In this document: piece by piece, positions 48,025 through 58,583 of the stretch
How the letters are laid out: each line of letters starts with the position of its first letter
How positions within the stretch are numbered: the first letter of the stretch is position 1
NCBI RefSeq assembly: GCF_004331435.1
Contig: NZ_SJKA01000017.1
Span: 1 to 64,000 of the forward strand
Length of the DNA: 64,000 nucleotides
Source of the DNA: Kribbella sindirgiensis
GTDB taxonomy: Bacteria; Actinomycetota; Actinomycetes; Propionibacteriales; Kribbellaceae
Direction: 5' to 3'
The notes under the pieces: generated by a model
Seen by the model: the letters and a program-made list of their open reading frames with translations, nothing else
The model's database searches: none
What the model was told of the DNA's origin: nothing
Made by a program: the position numbers and the translations under genes

Positions 48025-49224
48025 GTGAGCCTGGATGACCTGGTGACCGAGCTGGACCGGCGGCTGGCGGCCGCGGATGCGGCGCTGACCGCGGACTATC
48101 GCGGCGATCGCGGAGTCCGGCAACCGGTCCACACCGTGTACGTTCCGGCCGATCGGTACGACGTACGCACGGTGGCGGACTGGGGTGCGCGGGCGCGCGC
48201 GGCCCTCGACGAGTACGCCGGATCGGCTGCGGATCTCGCGAAGATCCTGAACGTCGAGGTCGGGGACGACGTGTACGACCGGGTCCGGGCCAAACTCGAG
48301 CGGGAGCCGATCGAGGACCTCCGCGTCGACTTCGAGGACGGCTACGGCAACCGGCCGGACGACGAAGAGGACGCCGCGGCGATCGCTGTCGCCCAGGCCT
48401 TCGCGGCCGGCGTGCCGACCCCGTACCAAGGGTTGCGGATCAAGTCCCTCGAAGCGCCGACGCGACGTCGTGCGGTGCGGACGCTCGACCTCTTCCTCGA
48501 GCATCTGGGGGCGATCGGCGACGGCTTCGTCATCACGCTCCCGAAGGTGACGTCGGTCGAACAGGTCGAGGCGATGGTGTTCGTCCTCGAGACGCTCGAG
48601 CGCAAGCACGGCAAACCGCCGCTGAAGTTCGAGATCCAGGTCGAGACCCCGCAGGCGATCCTCGGCGCGGACGGCAGCGCGCTGATCGCCCGGATGATCA
48701 AGGCCGGCGGGGCGCGCGTCACCGGTCTGCACTACGGCACCTACGACTACTCCGCCTCGCTCGGTGTCGCGGCGGCGTACCAGAGCATGGAGCATCCGGT
48801 CGCCGATCACGCCAAGGACGTCATGCAGCTGGCCGCCGCCGGCACCGGCGTGTTCGTATCCGATGGTTCGACCAACGTTCTCCCGGTCGGCGACGCGGTC
48901 CACGACGCCTGGCGCCTGCATTTCCGCCTGGTACGTCGTTCGCTCGCCCGCGGCATCTACCAGGGCTGGGACATGCACCCCGCGCAGCTCCCGACGCGGT
49001 TCGCCGCGACGTACCTGTTCTATCGGGAAGGCTTCGACCAGGCCGCCCAACGCCTCCGCGCGTACCTGGGTGACGGCGAGTCCGGCTACCTCGACGAGCC
49101 CGCGACAGCCGCCGCGCTCGCCGGTTTCGTACTGCGCGGCATCGAGTGTGGCGCGATCGAGACGTCGGAGTTCGACAACGGCGACCTCGCCAGGCTGGCG
49201 CGCCGGGCAGTGCCCGAGGGTTAG
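48025..49224 (+). CDS. DUF6986 aldolase/citrate-lyase-like protein
   Basis: A 399-residue protein of the HpcH/HpaI-aldolase/citrate-lyase-beta TIM-barrel type. Supporting segments are LRVDFEDGYGNRPDDEEDAA, GFVITLPKVTSVEQVEAMVF, PPLKFEIQVETPQAILGADG with the metal-binding Glu, GLHYGTYDYSASLGVAA and GIYQGWDMHPAQLPTRFAAT. The GTG start at 48025 has an ideal AAAGGAGGT before it. The context (AllR-like regulator, urate genes) suggests condensation or cleavage around glyoxylate, as in a malate-synthase-like reaction; the exact reaction is not established. Confidence 0.8.
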   Translation: MSLDDLVTELDRRLAAADAALTADYRGDRGVRQPVHTVYVPADRYDVRTVADWGARARAALDEYAGSAADLAKILNVEVGDDVYDRVRAKLEREPIEDLRVDFEDGYGNRPDDEEDAAAIAVAQAFAAGVPTPYQGLRIKSLEAPTRRRAVRTLDLFLEHLGAIGDGFVITLPKVTSVEQVEAMVFVLETLERKHGKPPLKFEIQVETPQAILGADGSALIARMIKAGGARVTGLHYGTYDYSASLGVAAAYQSMEHPVADHAKDVMQLAAAGTGVFVSDGSTNVLPVGDAVHDAWRLHFRLVRRSLARGIYQGWDMHPAQLPTRFAATYLFYREGFDQAAQRLRAYLGDGESGYLDEPATAAALAGFVLRGIECGAIETSEFDNGDLARLARRAVPEG

Positions 49225-49233
49225 CCTCGCACC

Positions 49234-49473
49234 ATGCGACTGGTTGCGGAGTTCACCACCGAGCCCTTCGACGTGGAAGGTCGACCGCCCGCGCACGCCA
49301 CCGAGGCGTTGCGTGCGGCGGAGGCGGCCGGGCTCGACTGCGAGTTCGGCCCCCTCGGTACTCAGGTCAGCGGTGAGCAGCACCTCCTGCTGTCCGCCCT
49401 GCCGAAGGTGCTCGAAGCCGCGCTCGCCGGCGGCGCGAGCCAGGTGACCCTGCAGGTACGACGCGATGCCTGA
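49234..49473 (+). CDS. Thiamine-binding-like (MTH1187/YkoF) small protein
   Basis: A 79-residue alpha/beta protein: RLVAEFTTEPFDVEGRPPAH, ATEALRAAEAAGLDCEFGPL and KVLEAALAGGASQVTLQVRR fit the MTH1187/YqgV family, a ferredoxin-like fold in which some members bind thiamine. The role in this locus is unclear. It follows the DUF6986 gene by 9 bases and overlaps the HTH gene by 8 bases, so all three are probably one operon. Confidence 0.75.
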   Translation: MRLVAEFTTEPFDVEGRPPAHATEALRAAEAAGLDCEFGPLGTQVSGEQHLLLSALPKVLEAALAGGASQVTLQVRRDA

Positions 49474-49846
49474 GCAGCACCCGCTGGTGCAGGCGATCGC
49501 GCCACTCGTCGAGCGGCTGAACGCCGAGCTCGTCGACGCGGCGCAGGCTCGCGCGGACGACGTGACGCTCGCCTGGGACGGCAAGCCCGTGGTTGCCGTA
49601 CGCCTGCCCCCAACCAGCGCTCCTGAAAAGCCCGCGCCTGAAGGCGGCGTGCAGAGTCTGCTGGCCGGTGTTGCCGAGGAGTTGGGTGGTTCGTTGCGCG
49701 ACCTGTCGCGGCACGACAAGCAGCAGGCCGTGCTGCTGCTGGAGGCGCGCGGCGCCTTCGAGTACCGCAAGTCGGCCGAGATCGTCGCCGAGGCGCTCGG
49801 TGTCACGCGCTTCACCGTCTACAACTACCTGAACCGCGCCCGCTGA
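49466..49846 (+). CDS. DauR/YheO-type helix-turn-helix protein
   Basis: A 126-residue protein. The C-terminal 45 residues form the HTH (QQAVLLLEARGAFEYRKSAE, then IVAEALGVTRFTVYNYLNRA) typical of DauR/YheO-like regulators, in which it follows a PAS-like domain; here the N-terminal part is short and helical instead. This small version is often encoded beside the urate oxidase operon in actinobacteria. A palindrome just after its stop codon may be its target. Confidence 0.75.
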   Translation: MPEQHPLVQAIAPLVERLNAELVDAAQARADDVTLAWDGKPVVAVRLPPTSAPEKPAPEGGVQSLLAGVAEELGGSLRDLSRHDKQQAVLLLEARGAFEYRKSAEIVAEALGVTRFTVYNYLNRAR

Positions 49847-49849
49847 TTT

Positions 49850-49862
49850 CAACAAACTGTTG
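49850..49862. promoter_or_regulatory. Palindrome in front of the urate operon
   Basis: CAACAAACTGTTG has perfect 5-base arms (CAACA/TGTTG) around AAC. It overlaps a possible TTGACG -35 hexamer at 49860-49865, so a bound regulator could control the uraD-uraH-uox operon. Confidence 0.45.
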
Positions 49863-49885
49863 ACGGCAAGCCGCCCACCTGCCAC

Positions 49886-49900
49886 TCTCGTCATACGGAA
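49886..49900. promoter_or_regulatory. Weak IclR-type half-site before uraD
   Basis: TCTCGTCATACGGAA keeps the right half (ATACGGAA) of the TTCCACAATRCGGAA motif but only 10 of 15 positions overall. It lies 32 bases upstream of uraD. Confidence 0.3.
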
Positions 49901-49932
49901 AGTCGATTTCGGGATTCGAGAAGGTGTGATCC

Positions 49933-50424
49933 GTGGACCTGGAGGAGTTCAACTCCGCTCCGACCGACCGGCTGCGGCCGGCACTGGCGGCCTGCTGTGA
50001 CGTGCCCCGCTGGGTCGACGCGATCGCGGCCAAGCGGCCGTACGGCGATCTCGCGGCACTGACCGCGTATGCCGACCAGATGCTCCGGGAGCTCGACGAC
50101 AGCGAGGTCGATCGTGCACTGCAGGCGCACCCGCGGATCGGTGACCGGCCGCAGGGCGCGAGTACCGAGGCCGCCTGGTCGCGCACCGAGCAGTCGGGGG
50201 TCGGCGACGACGCCCGGGTTCGGCAGGAGCTTGCCGAGGGCAACCGTCAGTACGAGAACCGGTTCGGCCGGGTGTTCCTGATCTGCGCCACGGGACTGTC
50301 GGCGGCGCAGATGCTCGACAACCTGCGAACCCGTCTCACCCACGACGACGCAACCGAGGCAACCGTCGTACACGAGGAGCTGCGCAAGATCGCGCTGCTC
50401 CGCCTGGGGAAGGTGGTCGCATGA
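49933..50424 (+). CDS. uraD: 2-oxo-4-hydroxy-4-carboxy-5-ureidoimidazoline decarboxylase
   Basis: A 163-residue enzyme of the last urate-pathway step, converting OHCU to S-allantoin. The catalytic pair is present: H66 in LQAHPRIGDRP and E86 in WSRTEQSGVG, equivalent to His67/Glu87 of the zebrafish enzyme. The length is normal for a stand-alone UraD. It starts with GTG 49933 and overlaps uraH by 4 bases (ATGA). This appears to be the active decarboxylase of the pathway, as the permease-fused copy has lost the pair. Confidence 0.93.
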   Translation: MDLEEFNSAPTDRLRPALAACCDVPRWVDAIAAKRPYGDLAALTAYADQMLRELDDSEVDRALQAHPRIGDRPQGASTEAAWSRTEQSGVGDDARVRQELAEGNRQYENRFGRVFLICATGLSAAQMLDNLRTRLTHDDATEATVVHEELRKIALLRLGKVVA

Positions 50425-50738
50425 GTTCGCTCAGCACGCACGTTCTCGACACCGCGCTGGGCCGCCCGGCGCAGAACGTCCAGGTCCGGCTCTACCGCGG
50501 TGACGTTGTCGAAGCCACCGGTACGACGGACGCCGACGGCCGCATCGCCGAGCTGCAGCCCGAGCTCGAGCACGGCACGTACCGGCTCTGGTTCGACGTC
50601 GCGTCGTACGCCGCCGAAACCGGCCAGGACATCTTCTTTCCCGAGGTCTCCGTGACCTTCACGGTCGCCGACGAGCGGCATTACCACGTCCCGTTGCTGC
50701 TCAGCCCGTTCGCGTTTTCCACCTACCGAGGGAGCTGA
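50421..50738 (+). CDS. uraH: 5-hydroxyisourate hydrolase (transthyretin-like)
   Basis: A 105-residue HIUase, a tetrameric transthyretin-like enzyme hydrolysing 5-hydroxyisourate to OHCU. Conserved features are LSTHVLDTALGRPA with H7, the mid-protein Arg of TYRLWFD, HYHVPLLLSPF and the C-terminal YRGS signature. It lies between uraD (4-base overlap) and uox (6 bases). Confidence 0.95.
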   Translation: MSSLSTHVLDTALGRPAQNVQVRLYRGDVVEATGTTDADGRIAELQPELEHGTYRLWFDVASYAAETGQDIFFPEVSVTFTVADERHYHVPLLLSPFAFSTYRGS

Positions 50739-50744
50739 TCTCAG

Positions 50745-51665
50745 ATGGCGATCCACCTGGGAGCCAACCAGTACGGCAAAGCCGAGAACCGCGTGGTCCG
50801 CATCTACCGCGACACGCCCCGCCACCAGATCCGCGACCTGAACGTGTCGACCGCACTCCGCGGCGACTTCGAGGACGCGCACACGACCGGCGACCAGTCC
50901 GACGTGCTGCCGACCGACACGCAGAAGAACACCGCGTTCGCCTTCGCCAAGGAGAAGGGGATCGGGGCGATCGAGGACTACGCGCTGACGCTCGGCGCGC
51001 ACTTCCTGGACGCGTCGCCGGCCGCGCAGGGCGCCCGGATCGAGGTCGAGGAGTACGCCTGGGACCGGATCCAGGTCGACGGACAGGGCCACGACCACTC
51101 GTTCGTCCGGACCGGCGGCGGCGTACGGAACACGGTCGTCAACGTGGAGGGCCGGGGTGCCGAGCGGAAGACGTACGTCGTGTCGGGGATCAGCGATCTC
51201 GTCGTCCTGAAGTCGACCGGGTCGGAGTTCCACGGGTTCCTGAAGGACGAGTACACGACCCTGCCGGAGACGAACGACCGGATCCTGGCCACGTCACTGG
51301 TCGCACGGTGGCGCTACGACACCAGACGAACCGGAGATGGCTCGGTCGACTGGGACAAGTCGTACGACGAGATCAAGGGACTGCTGCTCTCGCGCTTCGC
51401 CACGATCCACAGTCTCGCGTTGCAGCAGACGCTGTACGGGATGGGGTCGGCGGTGCTGGAGCAGCACCCGGAGGTCGCCGAGATCAAGTTCTCCGCGCCG
51501 AACAAGCACCACTTCCTCGTCGACCTGTCGCCGTTCGGCACCGAGAACCCGGGCGAGGTCTTCATCGCCGCCGATCGCCCGTACGGCCTGATCGAGGCGA
51601 CCGTCACGCGCGACGACGCGAGCGACGCCGGCAGCGCCTGGCACGCCGTCCCCGGATTCTGCTGA
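50745..51665 (+). CDS. uox: Urate oxidase
   Basis: A 306-residue cofactor-free uricase converting urate and O2 to 5-hydroxyisourate and H2O2. Key residues are K12 (NQYGKAENR) and T57 (VLPTDTQKNTAF) of the proton relay; FRT-like and KSTGSEFHGFLKDEYTTLPE substrate-pocket blocks are present, and NKHHFLVDLSPFG is near the C terminus. The length is typical. It is third in the operon and is followed two bases later by the amidohydrolase gene. Confidence 0.95.
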   Translation: MAIHLGANQYGKAENRVVRIYRDTPRHQIRDLNVSTALRGDFEDAHTTGDQSDVLPTDTQKNTAFAFAKEKGIGAIEDYALTLGAHFLDASPAAQGARIEVEEYAWDRIQVDGQGHDHSFVRTGGGVRNTVVNVEGRGAERKTYVVSGISDLVVLKSTGSEFHGFLKDEYTTLPETNDRILATSLVARWRYDTRRTGDGSVDWDKSYDEIKGLLLSRFATIHSLALQQTLYGMGSAVLEQHPEVAEIKFSAPNKHHFLVDLSPFGTENPGEVFIAADRPYGLIEATVTRDDASDAGSAWHAVPGFC

Positions 51666-51667
51666 TC

Positions 51668-52996
51668 ATGTCGAAGATCGTGATCGAGGGCGCCTACGTG
51701 GCGACCCTCGATCCGGCCCGGCGCGAGTTCGGCGGGCACGTGGTTGCCGAGGGCAATCGCCTGACAGCGGTCGGGCCCGGACCCGCTCCGGCGTACGACG
51801 ATGCTCGGGTCGTGGACGGACGCGGCTGCCTCGTCACGCCGGGGTTCGTGAACACGCACCAGCACCTGTACCAGTGGGTCACGCGCGGTCTCGCCGCGGA
51901 CGCGACCCTCTTCGAGTGGCTGACGACCCTGTACCCGGTGTGGGCGCGGATCTCCGAGGAGACCGTGTACGTCGCGGCGCGGGCGGCGCTCGCCCAGCTC
52001 GCGCGGACCGGATGCACGACGGTCGCCGACCACCACTACGTGTTCCCCCGCGACGGTGGCGACCTGCTCGCGGCGGAGATCGCCGCGGCGAGTGAGATCG
52101 GACTGCGGTTCCATCCGGCCCGCGGGTCGATGGATCGCGGTCAGAAGGACGGCGGGCTGCCGCCTGATTCCGTGGTCGAGAACCGGGACGAGATCCTCGC
52201 CGCGACCGAGGCCGCGATCGACCGCTGGCACGATCCGGCGCCGGATTCGATGCTGCAGATCGTGGTCGCGCCGTGTTCGCCGTTCAGCGTGAGCGGTGAG
52301 CTGATGCGCGAGTCGGCCGAGCTCGCGCGGCGTCGCGGCGTACGGATGCACACGCATCTCGCCGAGACCACGGACGAGACGGACTGGTGCCGGGAGACGT
52401 TCAACTGCACGCCGCTCGAGTACGCCGACCGTCTCGGCTGGACGGGTCCGGACGTGTGGTTCGCGCACGGGATCCATTTCGACGACGCGGAGATCAAGCA
52501 CCTGGGCAGTACCGGCACCGGCGTCGCGCACTGTCCCAGCTCGAACGCCCGCCTCGGCGCCGGCATCGCCCGTACGGCGGATCTCCGGGCCGCCGGTTCG
52601 CCGGTCGGACTGGGTGTGGACGGTGCCGCGAGCAACGAATCCGGGAGCCTGGTGGAGGAGCTCCGCCACGCCCTGCTCTTCGCCCGCGCCCGCGGCGGCC
52701 CGCAAGCCCTGACCGTCCGCGCCGCCCTGGAGATGGCGACCCTGGACGGCGCCCGCATCCTTGGCCGCTCCAATGACATCGGCTCACTCGAACCCGGCAA
52801 ACAAGCCGACCTGGCGGTGTGGAACCTGACCACCCTCCCACACGCCGGCATCCCCGACCCGATCGCAGCCCTCACCCTCTCCACACCCCCACCCCTGACC
52901 CTCCTCCTGGCCAACGGCCGCCCCGTGGTCGAACACGACGTACTCCAAACCGCCGACACCGACACTCTCGCCACCCAAGCCGCCCTCCTCAGCTGA
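51668..52996 (+). CDS. 8-oxoguanine deaminase-like amidohydrolase
   Basis: A 442-residue cytosine/guanine-deaminase-superfamily amidohydrolase. Metal ligands appear as NTHQHLYQW, HTHLAETTDE, HGIHFDD and VGLGVDGAASNESG. The NTHQHLYQ and CPSSNARLGAG blocks are characteristic of 8-oxoguanine deaminases, which produce urate. Position next to urate oxidase supports this, since the product would be that enzyme's substrate. It starts two bases after the uox stop. The exact substrate is inferred. Confidence 0.85.
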   Translation: MSKIVIEGAYVATLDPARREFGGHVVAEGNRLTAVGPGPAPAYDDARVVDGRGCLVTPGFVNTHQHLYQWVTRGLAADATLFEWLTTLYPVWARISEETVYVAARAALAQLARTGCTTVADHHYVFPRDGGDLLAAEIAAASEIGLRFHPARGSMDRGQKDGGLPPDSVVENRDEILAATEAAIDRWHDPAPDSMLQIVVAPCSPFSVSGELMRESAELARRRGVRMHTHLAETTDETDWCRETFNCTPLEYADRLGWTGPDVWFAHGIHFDDAEIKHLGSTGTGVAHCPSSNARLGAGIARTADLRAAGSPVGLGVDGAASNESGSLVEELRHALLFARARGGPQALTVRAALEMATLDGARILGRSNDIGSLEPGKQADLAVWNLTTLPHAGIPDPIAALTLSTPPPLTLLLANGRPVVEHDVLQTADTDTLATQAALLS

Positions 52997-53004
52997 CTTG
53001 CGAC

Positions 53005-53055
53005 AACCCCCGGGCACTGGGAACACGCAATGGCCTGTTCCCAGTCCCCGGGGTT
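53005..53055. repeat. Hairpin repeat, left copy
   Basis: A stem of about 20 bp with one bulge: arms centred on ACTGGGAACA and TGTTCCCAGT with CCCCGGG/CCCGGGG bases. It lies 8 bases after the amidohydrolase stop and probably ends that operon. The same core occurs at 54036-54084 on the other side of the next gene. Confidence 0.8.
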
Positions 53056-53113
53056 ATCCACAGTTGAGCGATCGCCTGTCCGCGCGGCGCGTGACACGTG
53101 CACCTTCTTGGGC

Positions 53114-54088
53114 ATGAACAGACGATTGGAAGTGATCGCGGCCGGCCGGGGCGGGTGGTTCACGCGACCGGACGCGCACGCCGCCGGGTACAGCGACAGT
53201 GAGCTGCGGCAACGCGTGCGCAGCGGGCAGTGGCTCAGGATGAGCTTCAACTCGTACGTCGACCCGCGGGCCTGGCCGGATGAGCCGCCCTGGGAGCGGG
53301 CAGCGAGGCTCCACCTACTGCACGTGCGGATGGCCAGCGAACGGCTCGGTGACGTCGTCGTGAGTCACCAATCCGCTGCCCTGCTCCACGGCTTGCCCGT
53401 CTGGGGCACCGATCTGTCCAGGGCGCATTTCACCCGCAGGGCGTCCGGCCGGCCCCGCACTGGCCGAGGGGTCCAGGTACACCGCGGCAGGCCCGCGGCG
53501 GACGAGGTCGTGGAGCTGGGCGGTCTCCATGTCACCAGCGTCGATCGAGCGATCGTGGAGACCGCTTGTACGACGTCGTACGAGGTCGGGGTCGTCCTGG
53601 CTGACGTCGCCCTCCGCCGGCTGACGACCCGTGAACGGTTGGCTGCCGTCGTACGTCGTCATCGGCACTGGCACGGCCTGCCGGCCGCACAGGCCGCCGT
53701 ACTGTTCGCCGATGCCCGGAGCGAGTCGGTCGGCGAGTCACGCTTCCGCGTCCTGCTTGCGAACCACGGTCTGCCGACGCCCGAGCTGCAGGGTGGAGAT
53801 CCGGGACGCGGATGGTCGCCTGATCGGTCGGGTCGACTTCCTGCTCGCCGGAGTCCTGATCGTCGAGTTCGACGGCGCGATGAAGTACGGCGACAACGCA
53901 GACGCCGTACTGGCGAGAAGTGGCGGGAGGACCGTCTCCGCGAGCGCGGCTTCGGCGTACTGCGTTTCGGCTGGGCCGACCTGGACCACCCGCACGACAC
54001 TGCCGCGCGGATCAGGAGAGCGTTGGCGGCACATGCCACGGGGACTGGGAACAGGCGATTGCTTGTTCCCAGTCCCCGGCGTGGGTGA
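53114..54088 (+). pseudogene. AbiEi-like/DUF559 protein with two frameshifts
   Basis: The N-terminal 230 residues read well (LEVIAAGRGGWFTRPDAHAA, VVVSHQSAALLHGLPVWGTD, VTSVDRAIVETACTTSYEVG) and fit the AbiEi-antitoxin-like/DUF559 group common in Kribbella-type genomes. At about 53791 the homology shifts by one base: VEIRDADGRLIGRVDFLLAG and IVEFDGAMKYGDNADAVL continue in another frame. At about 53912 it returns to the first frame (EKWREDRLRERGFGVLRFGW). The shifted part includes the nuclease-like D and E residues, so the protein made would lack them. A +1 and a -1 event, or sequencing error, explains this. The last 20 residues are encoded by the right hairpin. Confidence 0.7.
54036..54084. 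repeat. Hairpin repeat, right copy
   Basis: A perfect 14-bp stem GGGGACTGGGAACA / TGTTCCCAGTCCCC with extra CCAC/GTGG pairing outside. The loop is GGCGATTGCT. It lies in the end of the frameshifted gene and 5 bases from the guaD stop on the other strand, so it also serves as a terminator for guaD. Confidence 0.8.
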
Positions 54089-55366
54089 TCAGTGCAGGAG
54101 GTCGCCGTTGATCCAGACGGCCTGGACGTCGGCGGGGGTGCCGAGGGTGAAGATTCGGGCCAGGGCTTCCTCGGTGTCTTCGGCGTGGGTGATGCCTACG
54201 GCCAGGGGGGAGCCTTCGGAGGGGCGGAGCAGTTGGGCGTCGAAGTGGTGGCCGACCGAGAGGTGGCCGACCTGGGGCAGGTCCAGGGCTTCGGCGCCGG
54301 CTGTGGTGGCTAGGTAGAGCAGGTGGGCTGCCGACAGCGGGCGGCCCTGGTCGCCTTGGAGTTGCTGGCAGAAGTACGCCTGGAGCCCTTCCTTCAGGAG
54401 CGAGAAGCCCGTGCCCGCGCCGACATCCGATCCGAGCGCCACGCGGACGCCGTACTGCAGGTGCCGTGTCAGCGGGAACAGCCCGCTGCCGAGCGCCGCG
54501 TTGCTCGTGGGGCAGTGAGCAACCGTCGCGCCACTGGTCGCGAGCGTCTTCAGCTCGACGTCCGTCGGGTGGACGTTGTGCGCGAGGACGGTACGCCGGT
54601 CCACCAGGCCGTGCCGGTCGTACGTCGTCACGTAGTCGCTGCCGTTGAACAGATCGGCGACCGAAGCGATCTCGGCCTCGTTCTCGTTCACGTGCGAGGT
54701 GAACAGCGCGCCGGGGATCGCGTCCATCAGTTCGCGGCACGTCGCGAGCAGTTCGTCCGTGCACGAGAGCGAGAAGCGCGGCGTGACGGCGTACCGGTTG
54801 CGGCCGACGCCGTGCCAGCGGTTCGCGAGGGCGAGCGATTCGGCGTACGCGCGGACCGGGGTGGTGAGCAGCTCCGGCCGGAGCAAGCGGTCGCTCAGCA
54901 CCAGCCCGGAGGTGATCCGGAGGCCGACCTTGGACGCGGCGTCGAAGAGTGTATCGACCGCGTCGGCGTAGTGCGCGCCGAAGACGAGCGCGGACGTCGT
55001 ACCGGCCGCCGCCAGTCCCCGGACGAATTCGTTGGCCACGCCGGACGCGTAGTCGACGTCCGCCATCCGCGCCTCCTCGGGGAGGGCGTACCGGTCGAGC
55101 CACTCGAGCAACGGCAGTCCGAGCCCGCCGACCGCGCGGATCTGCGGGAAGTGCACGTGGGTGTCGACGAATCCGGGCAGTACGACGCCGTCGCGCAGAT
55201 CCACGACCTGCTCGGCGGGGTGCGCCTCGCGGATCTCCGCGAACGGGCCGCGGGCAACGATCATCCCGTCCTCGACCAGCAGTCCCGCGTCGCTGTCGAC
55301 CCGCAGGCCGCCGCCGTCGAACGGGTTCTCCGGCGTGTCGATGAACGTGCCACGATAAAGAGTCAT
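54089..55366 (-). CDS. guaD: Guanine deaminase
   Basis: A 425-residue zinc amidohydrolase deaminating guanine to xanthine. The zinc-binding signature PGFVDTHVHFPQIRAVGG is the guanine-deaminase type; further ligands are in FTSHVNENEAEI, VLAHNVHPTD and VALGSDVGAGTGFSLLKEGL. The start ATG 55366 overlaps the xdhC stop (ATGA). It is the last gene of the xanthine operon, so its product is the substrate of the xanthine dehydrogenase encoded ahead of it. Confidence 0.94.
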   Translation of the reverse strand: MTLYRGTFIDTPENPFDGGGLRVDSDAGLLVEDGMIVARGPFAEIREAHPAEQVVDLRDGVVLPGFVDTHVHFPQIRAVGGLGLPLLEWLDRYALPEEARMADVDYASGVANEFVRGLAAAGTTSALVFGAHYADAVDTLFDAASKVGLRITSGLVLSDRLLRPELLTTPVRAYAESLALANRWHGVGRNRYAVTPRFSLSCTDELLATCRELMDAIPGALFTSHVNENEAEIASVADLFNGSDYVTTYDRHGLVDRRTVLAHNVHPTDVELKTLATSGATVAHCPTSNAALGSGLFPLTRHLQYGVRVALGSDVGAGTGFSLLKEGLQAYFCQQLQGDQGRPLSAAHLLYLATTAGAEALDLPQVGHLSVGHHFDAQLLRPSEGSPLAVGITHAEDTEEALARIFTLGTPADVQAVWINGDLLH

Positions 55367-56243
55367 GCCTTTGCCTCACGCTGAGCCGAGGCGGGGCGAC
55401 CTTCGGCGGACTGTGCCGACACGGGATGCCGCTCGGCGGTCTGGGCCCGAGCGGATTGCTCGGCGGTGAACTGCTGCAGGAGCCAGGCGGCGACGCTGAC
55501 CGCGATCATGGCCGGCTCCTTGCCGGGAAGATCGGACAGCCCGATCGGGGTGGTGATGCGAGCGATCGCCTCGGCGGAGTTGCCGTCCTCGGCGAGCTTG
55601 CGCTGGAACCGGGTCCACTTCGCACTGGAACCGATCAACCCGATGGTCGCCAGCTCCGCGTTGCGAATCGCGGCGTCACAGAGCGCCGCATCCTCGGCGT
55701 GGTCGTGGGTCATGATCAGAACGTGCGTACCGGGCGGCAGTTCGCTGACGACGAGCTCCGGTAGCACCGGCACGTTGTGGACATGGACGTTCGCGATCGC
55801 GTCGTCCAGCACTGCCAGCCGGTCGGTCGTCAGTTGGTCGGCGCGCGAGTCGATCAGATGCAGCTCGAGATCGTGCCGCGCGAGAACCCGCGCCAGCTCC
55901 AGCCCCACATGCCCGACTCCGAAGATCGCCACGGACGGCACCACGGGCAACGGTTCCAGCAACAGCTTCACCTCACCACCACAACACTGAACCCCGTGCT
56001 GGTACGTCGCTTTGTCGGACAACGCCGCCGTCAGCACCTCAGGAGTCGTGGCACCGTCGGCGATCATCTCTCGCGACCGCTCGACCGCCAACGCCTCCAT
56101 GTTGCCCCCACCAACAGTCGACCAGACGTTGTCGGCAGCAACAACCATCTTCGCCCCAGCCTCCCGAGGCGCATGCCCACGAACGGACATCACGGTGACG
56201 AGAACCCCCGGCCGGCGACTGGATCGCAACAGTTGGACTGCTT

Positions 56244-56256
<13 letters not shown>
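55363..56256 (-). CDS. xdhC: Xanthine dehydrogenase accessory protein XdhC
   Basis: A 297-residue maturation factor that loads sulfurated molybdenum cofactor into XdhB. Family blocks are RRPGVLVTVMSVRGHAPREA, GGGNMEALAVERSREM, GVQCCGGEVKLLLEPL and the Rossmann-like VAIFGVGHVGLELARVLARH. GTG 56256 has GGAGG six bases upstream and overlaps the xdhB end by 13 bases. The last 30 residues are an Ala/Gln/Arg-rich repeat (SAQSAEGRPASAQ), probably disordered. Confidence 0.92.

Positions 56257-58579
<2,323 letters not shown>

Positions 58580-58583
<4 letters not shown>

Noticed and set aside
53053..53062. DnaA-box-like TTATCCACAG
   Set aside because: A single box next to a hairpin, with no dnaA/dnaN genes and no AT-rich region; not an origin.
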